Shown here one piece after another: positions 6,203 through 12,599 of a DNA stretch of 13,696 nt. Position 1 is the stretch's first letter. Every line of letters begins with the position of its first letter. The notes beneath the pieces are model-generated. The model was not told the origin of the DNA, did not search any database, and was given only the letters and a program-made list of their open reading frames with translations. Source of the DNA: CAZCBD01 sp964496755 (lineage in GTDB: Bacteria; Bacteroidota; Ignavibacteria; Ignavibacteriales; Melioribacteraceae); the NCBI GenBank assembly GCA_964496755.1, contig CAZCBD010000062.1:1-13696 (forward strand). The letters are read 5' to 3'. The position numbers and the translations under genes are program-made.

Positions 6203-6751
6203 ATGCGAAGTATAGATGATAAAAAATTAATTGAAAGTTTTGTGAATGGTAATATTTCTGCCTTCAATGAACTTGTAAAAAGATATAGAGAAAAGATTTA
6301 TTGGCAGTCTCGTAGAATGCTTGGAAATCATTTGGATGCTGATGAAGTTACTCAAGAAGTTTTGATTGTTCTTTATAGAAAATTGAAAACATTTAAATTT
6401 AATTCTGCTTTGTCTACTTGGATTTATAAAATTACTTCAACTAGAATAATTAATTTTATTAGGAAAAAGAAGATAAGAGAGTTTATAGGTATTGATGATA
6501 ACGATGCTATAAACATTCAAGATAATGATATAATAACTGATAGAATTGAAGCAAAGGAAAAATTAAAGAAAATAGAAAAAGTTCTCCAACGTTTGCCGGC
6601 AAAGCAACGGGAGGTTTTTATTTACAGAAATTTTAATGAATTTTCATATGACGAAATTGCGGAAATAACCGGAAGAACGGTAGGCGGTTTAAAAGCCAAT
6701 TATTTTCATGCAATTAAAAAAGTATCGGAGTTAATCAAAAATGAAAAATAA
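6203..6751 (+). CDS. ECF-type RNA polymerase sigma factor
   Basis: A 182-residue sigma factor with only the two conserved ECF regions. Region 2 spans about 23-90 and includes DADEVTQEVLIVLYRKL (45-61), which contacts core polymerase and the -10, and STWIYKITSTRIINFIRKKK (71-90). A charged linker rich in Asp/Asn (97-115) follows. Region 4 covers about 125-178, with LPAKQREVFIYRNFNEFSYDEIA and the helix-turn-helix TGRTVGGLKANYFHAIKKV that reads the -35. The ribosome binding site is weak (GCGGGAT). Its last 11 bases overlap the start of a membrane anti-sigma factor, followed by a small Spy/CpxP-like protein. That order (sigma, anti-sigma, sensor) recurs in Bacteroidota, so a role in envelope stress or metal response is likely. 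Autoregulation from the palindrome-bearing upstream region is possible but not shown. Confidence 0.93.
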   Translation: MRSIDDKKLIESFVNGNISAFNELVKRYREKIYWQSRRMLGNHLDADEVTQEVLIVLYRKLKTFKFNSALSTWIYKITSTRIINFIRKKKIREFIGIDDNDAINIQDNDIITDRIEAKEKLKKIEKVLQRLPAKQREVFIYRNFNEFSYDEIAEITGRTVGGLKANYFHAIKKVSELIKNEK

Positions 6752-7316
6752 AAATGATTTGATATTAAAATATATTGCCGGGAAATTATCGGAAAGGCAA
6801 ACCAAGCTTTTTGAAAAAGAACTTGAAAGATCCGACTCTTTAAGAACCGAGTATTATTCTATTTTAAGTTCCCTGGAAGAAATTAAGAACATAAAAAATA
6901 TCAGAATAAATTCGGACTACTTTGATTCATTAACATATAAAGTTCACGAAAAAATAATTGCTGAAAAATATTCAAATAAAAAAAGAAAAATACAATTAGC
7001 CTCTGTTCCCGTACTATTAATAGTTTTATTCGCATATTTATTTTTACCCTTTGGTAAAAAAAATATGGATTTGAATAGGCAAATTGAAAATATATCCGAT
7101 TCGGTGCTTATTCAAGTTTTTAATAATGATGAATTAAATGCATTATTGATAAGTGATGCAGATATAATTGATAGTTATAATTCTGAATTAATTGAGAAAA
7201 ATATTAATGCGGAAAATATTGGGGACTATGAAATTGAAAATGATTTAATTGATGGAATTGATGAGGAGGAATTGATTTCAATTTTTAATAAAATAAGTAA
7301 TAAAAGTTTGAATTAA
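6741..7316 (+). CDS. Single-pass anti-sigma factor with an acidic exported domain
   Basis: Predicted inner-membrane inhibitor of the ECF sigma factor encoded just before it. The N-terminal part (1-80) is helical and soluble, with LILKYIAGKLSERQTKLFEKEL (7-28) resembling the short sigma-binding helices of Bacteroidota anti-sigma factors. One transmembrane helix follows (about 84-104). Residues 105-191 face the periplasm and are strikingly acidic: about twenty Asp/Glu against six Lys/Arg, including IDEEELI (173-179). I see no zinc motif of the HxxxCxxC (ZAS) type. The ATG overlaps the sigma gene by 11 bases, so translation is coupled and both proteins should be made in balance. The adjacent Spy/CpxP-like proteins are very basic, so they could bind this acidic domain and hold the sensor off; that is inference. 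Confidence 0.8.
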   Translation: MKNKNDLILKYIAGKLSERQTKLFEKELERSDSLRTEYYSILSSLEEIKNIKNIRINSDYFDSLTYKVHEKIIAEKYSNKKRKIQLASVPVLLIVLFAYLFLPFGKKNMDLNRQIENISDSVLIQVFNNDELNALLISDADIIDSYNSELIEKNINAENIGDYEIENDLIDGIDEEELISIFNKISNKSLN

Positions 7317-7345
7317 ATAGAATAATCCGTTTTAAAGGAGACGAT

Positions 7346-7819
7346 ATGAAACATATAGTAATAGTATTTTTATTGTTTGGTTTAATGTTTTCACAAAACA
7401 AACAACATAAAAAGATGAATCTCAGACATCATAAGATGGATAAAATTGAAAGATTAAAAATAATTGAAGTATTAGGATTAAATGAAGAGACAGCGGTAAA
7501 ATTTATAAACTTACATAAAGAAATGCGAAATAAATTTTATTTGCTACGAACAAAAAAAAGAGAAATATTAAATTCTATTCATGAAATTCAAAGTTTATCG
7601 GAAAAGGAAGCGGAACAATACGTAGTTAAATTACAGAACCTTGAAAAAGAAACATTGCTTTTAAGAAATAACTTTATCAGTGATATGAGTAAGTTTTTAA
7701 CGTATAAACAGATATTGGAAATAATGATTTTTGAAAAAAAATTTCGTGATGAAATAACAAATTATTTCATGAAAAGAAGAGGCAGAATGAAAGGAAACTT
7801 TACCCCGAAAAAACAATAA
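7346..7819 (+). CDS. Small secreted Spy/CpxP-like protein, putative sensor of the ECF system
   Basis: A 157-residue exported helical protein. The signal peptide is MKHIVIVFLLFGLMFS with Gln17 first after cleavage. The mature part starts with a basic, His-bearing patch (HKKMNLRHHK, 21-30). Next come LGLNEET (43-49), which aligns with the first degenerate LTxxQ element, a long amphipathic helical centre, and a clean LTYKQ (118-122) in FLTYKQILEIMIFEKKF. The end is basic (MKRRGRMKG). Similar proteins next to sigma/anti-sigma pairs in Bacteroidota are annotated as sensors of ECF-type sigma factors or Spy/CpxP chaperones. It begins 29 bases after the anti-sigma gene with a strong AAAGGAG, so it is the third gene of the operon. 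It shares family, not obvious sequence identity, with the divergent protein at 5505-6047. Confidence 0.75.
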   Translation: MKHIVIVFLLFGLMFSQNKQHKKMNLRHHKMDKIERLKIIEVLGLNEETAVKFINLHKEMRNKFYLLRTKKREILNSIHEIQSLSEKEAEQYVVKLQNLEKETLLLRNNFISDMSKFLTYKQILEIMIFEKKFRDEITNYFMKRRGRMKGNFTPKKQ

Positions 7820-7832
7820 AAATTTCTCAATC

Positions 7833-7861
7833 TTGATTTTTTAGATTGTGTCTGCTATTTT
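7833..7861 (+). promoter_or_regulatory. Candidate promoter of the tRNA-Leu gene
   Basis: TTGATT (7833-7838) and TATTTT (7856-7861) are spaced by 17 bases, and the tRNA begins 15 bases after the second box. A weak stem (CAATCT at 7828-7833 with AGATTG at 7843-7848) overlaps it; no T-tract follows that stem, so it is a poor terminator. Confidence 0.3.
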
Positions 7862-7876
7862 TATTATTCGTTTTTT

Positions 7877-7960
7877 GCGGAAGTGGTGAAATTGGTAGAC
7901 ACGCTATCTTGAGGGGGTAGTGCTCGTAAGGGCGTACGGGTTCAAGTCCCGTCTTCCGCA
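7877..7960 (+). tRNA. tRNA-Leu (anticodon GAG)
   Basis: An 84-nt class II tRNA. The acceptor arms GCGGAAG and CTTCCGC pair fully. The D-arm contains TGGTGAAATTGGTAGAC. The anticodon stem CTATC/GGTAG closes the loop TTGAGGG, giving GAG, which reads CUC and CUU. The long variable arm TGCTC-GTAA-GGGCG is the class II hallmark, and the T-arm is ACGGG-TTCAAGT-CCCGT. The discriminator base is A, typical of Leu. CCA is not encoded (ACAA follows), so it must be added after transcription. A TPR gene follows 34 bases later without a terminator. Confidence 0.97.
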
Positions 7961-7994
7961 CAAAAGATTTACCTAATAAAAGGAGAAGTACCAA

Positions 7995-8777
7995 ATGATG
8001 AGAAGACCAGTTACAATATTAACTGCACTATTAGTCTTATTTTGTGTGAATATGTTTGCACAAGTCGAAATGACAAATGAAGCAAAAAAATTATTTAAAG
8101 CAGCTGAAACAGCAAGAAAAACGGGGGATTATACCGGTGCAATAGCTAAATTTGATGAAGCATTAAAATTGTCTCCTCATCCTCAGATTTATTTCCGCCG
8201 TGGCGTCGCACTTATGAAAGCTCATAAATTGGATGACGCAATTGAATCATATAAAAAAGCAATTGAAATGGATTCGAATTATTTCCAGTCTTATTTTATG
8301 ATGGCACAAGTTTATTATTCAAAAAAGGAATATCAAAAAGCAATTGATTATTTTGAAAAAACAGCCGAAGTTTCAAAAAGCAAAACCATCAAAAAGAAAG
8401 TTGCCAAAAATATAAAAAATTGTAAGGAAAAAATAGCTTATCCTTTTGTTGTTGAAGCAAATACGCTTTTATTAAATAATAAATTTGATGCGGCTATTGC
8501 AAAATTTAACGAAGCATTGGCAGTTTATGAACGTTCTGATGCATATTCAGGTTTAGCAAACGCTTATCTTGAAAAAGGTAATCCTGATAAGGCACTTGAA
8601 TTTGCTAAAAAATCACTTAAAGCAAAATCAAGGAAAAATGTTGCTGCTAACTTTTTTATGGGATTAGCTTATAAAGCAAAAGGCGATAAAACTAATGCAA
8701 AGAAATATTTATCCAAATGTTTAAGAGATAAGAATTTTAAACAAAGAGCAGCATTTGAAATTAAGGAAATGAAATAA
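7995..8777 (+). CDS. Secreted tetratricopeptide-repeat protein
   Basis: A 260-residue exported protein made mostly of TPR helices, a fold for protein-protein contacts; no enzymatic domain is seen. The signal peptide covers 1-22, with cleavage expected at A22|Q23 in NMFAQVE. Two blocks of three repeats can be traced: about 28-61, 62-95 and 96-129 (GDYTGAIAKFDEALKL, HKLDDAIESYKKAIEM, KEYQKAIDYFEKTAEV), then about 150-183, 184-217 and 218-251 (NKFDAAIAKFNEALAV, GNPDKALEFAKKSLKA, GDKTNAKKYLSKCLRD). A Lys-rich linker (128-146) joins them. The start at 7995 has AGGAG nine bases before it; ATG at 7998 is a near-equal alternative. The gene lies 34 bases behind tRNA-Leu with no terminator, so it may share its transcript. 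It is probably periplasmic; its partner is unknown. Confidence 0.85.
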   Translation: MMRRPVTILTALLVLFCVNMFAQVEMTNEAKKLFKAAETARKTGDYTGAIAKFDEALKLSPHPQIYFRRGVALMKAHKLDDAIESYKKAIEMDSNYFQSYFMMAQVYYSKKEYQKAIDYFEKTAEVSKSKTIKKKVAKNIKNCKEKIAYPFVVEANTLLLNNKFDAAIAKFNEALAVYERSDAYSGLANAYLEKGNPDKALEFAKKSLKAKSRKNVAANFFMGLAYKAKGDKTNAKKYLSKCLRDKNFKQRAAFEIKEMK

Positions 8778-8796
8778 TTTTTTAGATATAGAAAAT

Positions 8797-8826
8797 AAAA
8801 AACCCAGCTAACAAGCTGGGTTTTTT
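8797..8826. terminator. Bidirectional rho-independent terminator between the TPR and barrel genes
   Basis: AAAAAACCCAGCT (8797-8809) pairs perfectly with AGCTGGGTTTTTT (8814-8826) around the loop AACA. The A- and T-tracts on the two sides let it end both the rightward TPR gene and the leftward gene stopping at 8848. Confidence 0.93.
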
Positions 8827-8847
8827 ATTAAAAACATTTTATTAATT

Positions 8848-9462
8848 CTATAGTGGGAATAAAACAGTAGCGGTAACTTCAATTGTATTCCAACTCACTT
8901 CACCATCTTCTTTTGAGAACATATTATTCATGTTATATCTTGCGGTTAGATCAATATCAATAAGCGGAAGCACTTTGAAATCAATACCTGCACCTATTCC
9001 TAAACCTTGATCGGAGCCACTATCAAAAGTTGTTTCTATTGTTCCAAATGCGTTAGAGGTTTTTGCTTTTCCGTTGGAAGAAAAAGTAAATAGAAAATCG
9101 CCGGCTACATATACATTTACCGGTCCCGGAATTAATGTTAATTCAACACCGATTCCAGCAGAAATCAAATCGGCTTCATATTCAACATCAACTTGATTAG
9201 TCATTATAGCAATACTTTCTTTTCCGGATAGTTTACCTTTAAAAATATGGGCTGTTAGATTAATTGCATGCAAATCAAGTTTAGCTGTTAAACCATAATG
9301 CATGTCATTATCTAAACCTAAACTTAGATCTGAACCCGAAACATTTCCAATTGATAAATCTTGTTGCTTGCTTAATCCAAAGCTTGGGCCTATTCTAAAG
9401 GTTTGAGCTTGGAGCAAACCGGCTAATAAGAAAACTGTTAATATTAGTAGTATTTTTTTCAT
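8848..9462 (-). CDS. Small outer-membrane beta-barrel protein (OmpA/OmpX-like porin family)
   Basis: A 204-residue exported protein predicted to form an eight-stranded outer-membrane barrel. The signal peptide is 1-19 with cleavage at A19|Q20 (LLQAQTF). The mature chain alternates polar and hydrophobic residues in short strands: FRIGPSFGLSK, HYGLTAKLDLHA, NLTAHIFKGKL, ISAGIGVELTLI, VNVYVAGDFLFTF, LGIGAGIDFKVL, LIDIDLTARYN, and a last strand IEVTATVLFPL. The loops are rich in Ser, Gly and Asp. It lacks a C-terminal OmpA peptidoglycan-binding domain and does not end in Phe. The start has GAGGAG upstream. It stands alone: terminated by the hairpin at 8797-8826 and divergent from the giant TPR gene. 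Function beyond barrel formation cannot be read from the sequence. Confidence 0.78.
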   Translation of the reverse strand: MKKILLILTVFLLAGLLQAQTFRIGPSFGLSKQQDLSIGNVSGSDLSLGLDNDMHYGLTAKLDLHAINLTAHIFKGKLSGKESIAIMTNQVDVEYEADLISAGIGVELTLIPGPVNVYVAGDFLFTFSSNGKAKTSNAFGTIETTFDSGSDQGLGIGAGIDFKVLPLIDIDLTARYNMNNMFSKEDGEVSWNTIEVTATVLFPL

Positions 9463-9559
9463 TCGAACTCCTCATAGATTTGTTAATTTACCTTAAATTA
9501 ATATAATACTTAAATTTCAATATTCAAATAAATACATTAAAATTGAAACCAAATTTCAT

Positions 9560-9567
9560 TATATTTG
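9560..9567 (+). promoter_or_regulatory. Candidate -7 element for the giant TPR operon
   Basis: TATATTTG matches the Bacteroidota TAnnTTTG element, 47 bases before the ATG at 9615. A TTG lies only 14 bases upstream of it, closer than the usual -33 spacing, so support is weak. The rest of the 152-base divergent gap shows nothing else clear. Confidence 0.3.
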
Positions 9568-9614
9568 TTAGCAATTCAAACTTAACTTTACTTAGAATAT
9601 AAATTAGATAAATT

Positions 9615-12599
9615 ATGCAAATTCGATTAAAACCAATTCTAATTTCATTGTTATTTTTATTTTCAATTTCTTCTTTGTTTTGCCAAGATAAAATTAATTT
9701 ATTTGAAAAAGGAATCACAAACCTTAAAGCAAAGAATTTTTCAGATGCATATGAGAACTTTAAAATTATAATTAACAGTGAATATTTTTCCAGTTCCGAA
9801 AAAGAAGTTTCATATTATTATGCTTCCGAATCGTTAATTGCGCTTGGTCAAATTGATGGTGCGGCAGCCGTGTTGAAAGAGTTTATAGAAAATTTTAATT
9901 CTTCAAATTATCGTGATAAAGCGTTGTATAGATTGGGTACTATATATTTTACCGTTGGAGAGTATAGATTTTGTAGAGAAAAATTACAACAATTATTAAC
10001 GGAATATCCCGAATCGGAATATGTAGGCTCTTCGTATTATTGGATCGGGGAATCATTTGTTAGAGAAGGATTATTGGATTCCGCCGAAGATTTTTTGATT
10101 AAAGCTTTAGCAAATAACCGAAACAACAGTTTTATCGAATTAACAATATTTTCTTTGGCAACGGTTTATGAATTAAAAGAGGATTATACTAATGCTATAA
10201 AATATTACGATGAGATTTTGAATAATTATTTCGATACAAAAGCTGCTGCTTTTGCACAGCTGAGAATAGGTGTTTGTTACTACAAGATTAAAGAATTTGA
10301 TCATGCGGTATTAGAACTTTCGGACCCTTTAATTTCTGAATTGCCCAATCAATTGCAAAATGAGGCTAAATTAATTTTGGCAAATTGTTTTTTTAACCTG
10401 AAAGAATTTGATAGTGCAAAAGAAAGTTATAAAAAAATTATTAATGAGTTGAAAAGTGATATTACTTCAACCAATAAAATCACCTATAGTCTGGCTTGGG
10501 TTAATTTTTATTCGAAAAAATTTAATGCTGCTTATAATATTTTTAGTAGTTTAGCTTTGGTTGCCGAGGATAGTTTGGCAGCCGAATCTTTATATTGGAG
10601 TGCAGAATCGAAAAGAATGAATAACGATTATGAGCAGGCATTAAAGATTTATAAGCAATTTATAAAAAAATATTCTCGGCACAAATTAGTTCCTAAAGCG
10701 AATCTAAATATTGCAATGATATATTACAAAAAAGATGAGTTAACTAAATGCGAAACTTCACTTGAAAAAGTTATAGGCGAGTTGGATTCCGAAACAAATG
10801 CAAAAGCATTGACTTTATTGGGTGAAATTAATTTAGAGAAAAAGAAATATTCAACCGCACTTGAATATTTTAAAAAAGCCATAGGTGAAATAAATACTAA
10901 AAAAGATATTATCAAAGAAGTTTATATTGGTTTGGGAGTAACTTACTACTACTTGAATAATTATTCAAAGTCGATAAATTATTTAATCAAATTAAAAGAT
11001 TTAGACTCGCGTTACGAAAGGGATAAAGTTTGTTTTTATTTGGGTGAATCCTTTTTTGCGCAGGGGAAATATGCAAAAGCACTGAACTATTACAATCAAA
11101 TTAGTTTTAAAAATTCACATATTACCAAAGAAACAACTTATGCTAAGGCATATTCATATTTTAATCTTAAAGATTTCCCGAATGCAATGTATTATTTCGA
11201 AGAATATATTAAGAATTATCCTAACGATAAACTGAGAGTAGATGCTCAACTTAGGTTGGCCGATTGTTACTTTGGAATAAAAGATTACGAAAAAAGTATA
11301 AAAACTTTTGAGAATGTTTTTAGGTATTCTAAAAATGCTAAAAATAATCAGTATAATTACTATAGGTATGCACAAGTATTATTCTTAAATGGAGAAAGTC
11401 AGGAAGCAGTTGAGGCGTTTTATAATTTTCAATTGAAGTTTCCAAAATCAAAATATGCCGATTTATCTCAGTATTACGTATCGTGGATTTATTTTCAAAT
11501 GGGAGATTATGAAACTTCAATATCTGAATATTTAAGATTAAAGGAAAAATATCCGTACTCTAATTTTGTGCCTTCAACTTATTATCACATTGGAGACGCA
11601 TATTATAATTTGGGTAAATATGAAGAAGCAATAAAAAATTACAAAAATCTGATTCGTGATTATCCGAATACCGAATATGTTTTTGACGCTGTAAACGGAT
11701 TGCAATATTGTTATATTGCAATTGATAAACCTTCCGAAGCGGTTACTTTTATTGATAGTTTGGTCAGTTCCAATACTGAATTGAAACAAGCCGATAAGAT
11801 TTATTTAAAAAAACCGGATATCCAATTTAGCAATGGTGAATATCAAAAATCATTAAATAATTATAAGATCTTTATTCAAAGATATCCGAACAGTAAATTA
11901 CTTGCCGAAGCAAATTATCGAGCGGCAAAATCCGCTTTGTATTTAAAGCAATATAAAAATGCAATTTATTATTTTGATCATGTAATTGAGAATTTTGCAA
12001 AAAGCGAGGTAGGTTTAAGTGCAATAATTGATGAAGCCAAGATTTTTGAAGACAAAAATAATTTGGATTCTGCAATTTTCGTTTACGATAAGGGATTGGA
12101 AAAAGTTGAGGAAAAAAATAAAGCAGAACTATATTTCAATAAGGCTATGCTTCTTTCGGCAAAAGGTGATGTTGCAGGGGCATATAATTTATTAGGTTTT
12201 ATAAACAATAACTATTACGGTACTTTGTTTGCAGATAAGGCTAGAGTGGAATTGGGAATAATTGAAATGGTTAAGAAAAAGTATGAGCTTTCGGAAAAAT
12301 TATTCCAAGAAATTTGTTCAAAAAGGTTGGATGAAACAGGAGCTAAGGCTCAGTATTATTTAGGGGAAAATTATTTTGAGCAAAATAAAATTGAACAAGC
12401 CATAACAGCGTTTGTAAGAGTACGCTCCATATTTTCAGGTTATGATGAATGGTATACGCGTTCGTTACTGCGCTTGGGTGATGCATACATTAAATTAAAA
12501 GAATGGAAAAAGGCTCGCGAAATGTTTAGAGCAGTTAAACAAAAACATTCTAAAGATGATTTTGGAAAAGAAGCTATTAAAAAATTAAAAAGGTTATGA
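9615..12599 (+). CDS. Very large secreted TPR-repeat protein (BamD/YbgF-like repeats)
   Basis: A 994-residue exported protein composed almost entirely of TPR and TPR-like repeats, probably twenty or more, forming a long superhelix in the periplasm. The signal peptide is about 1-23 (ending SSLFC|QDK); Phe before Cys makes a lipobox unlikely. Many repeats have the YP-x-S/T-x-Y/F-x2-A/S form of BamD and YbgF (YPESEYVGSSYYWIGESF, YPNTEYVFDAVNGLQYCY, YPNSKLLAEANYRAAK), in which one repeat begins at an aromatic-Pro pair. No catalytic motif appears. The C-terminus ends in basic helices (KEAIKKLKRL). No good ribosome binding site precedes the ATG. The stop overlaps the start of the next gene (ATGA), an exported barrel-like protein, so the two are translationally coupled and probably act together at the outer membrane. 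Exact role unknown. Confidence 0.85.
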   Translation: MQIRLKPILISLLFLFSISSLFCQDKINLFEKGITNLKAKNFSDAYENFKIIINSEYFSSSEKEVSYYYASESLIALGQIDGAAAVLKEFIENFNSSNYRDKALYRLGTIYFTVGEYRFCREKLQQLLTEYPESEYVGSSYYWIGESFVREGLLDSAEDFLIKALANNRNNSFIELTIFSLATVYELKEDYTNAIKYYDEILNNYFDTKAAAFAQLRIGVCYYKIKEFDHAVLELSDPLISELPNQLQNEAKLILANCFFNLKEFDSAKESYKKIINELKSDITSTNKITYSLAWVNFYSKKFNAAYNIFSSLALVAEDSLAAESLYWSAESKRMNNDYEQALKIYKQFIKKYSRHKLVPKANLNIAMIYYKKDELTKCETSLEKVIGELDSETNAKALTLLGEINLEKKKYSTALEYFKKAIGEINTKKDIIKEVYIGLGVTYYYLNNYSKSINYLIKLKDLDSRYERDKVCFYLGESFFAQGKYAKALNYYNQISFKNSHITKETTYAKAYSYFNLKDFPNAMYYFEEYIKNYPNDKLRVDAQLRLADCYFGIKDYEKSIKTFENVFRYSKNAKNNQYNYYRYAQVLFLNGESQEAVEAFYNFQLKFPKSKYADLSQYYVSWIYFQMGDYETSISEYLRLKEKYPYSNFVPSTYYHIGDAYYNLGKYEEAIKNYKNLIRDYPNTEYVFDAVNGLQYCYIAIDKPSEAVTFIDSLVSSNTELKQADKIYLKKPDIQFSNGEYQKSLNNYKIFIQRYPNSKLLAEANYRAAKSALYLKQYKNAIYYFDHVIENFAKSEVGLSAIIDEAKIFEDKNNLDSAIFVYDKGLEKVEEKNKAELYFNKAMLLSAKGDVAGAYNLLGFINNNYYGTLFADKARVELGIIEMVKKKYELSEKLFQEICSKRLDETGAKAQYYLGENYFEQNKIEQAITAFVRVRSIFSGYDEWYTRSLLRLGDAYIKLKEWKKAREMFRAVKQKHSKDDFGKEAIKKLKRL

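Noticed and set aside
7828..7848. Stem CAATCT/AGATTG after the third gene of the ECF operon as a terminator
   Set aside because: Six AT-rich pairs with a nine-base loop and no T-tract directly after; it overlaps a plausible tRNA promoter.
9615..9686. Lipoprotein signal on the giant TPR protein (Cys at residue 23)
   Set aside because: The residue before Cys is Phe, which does not fit a lipobox; Gln after Cys fits signal peptidase I cleavage as in the other exported proteins.
9524..9718. Reverse-strand frame across the start of the giant TPR gene
   Set aside because: Overlaps the signal peptide coding region of the real gene and the divergent promoter region; no motif or ribosome binding site.
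10724..12075. Several reverse-strand frames of 60-73 codons inside the giant TPR gene
   Set aside because: All lie antisense to continuous, regular TPR repeats and are products of AT-rich codon bias.
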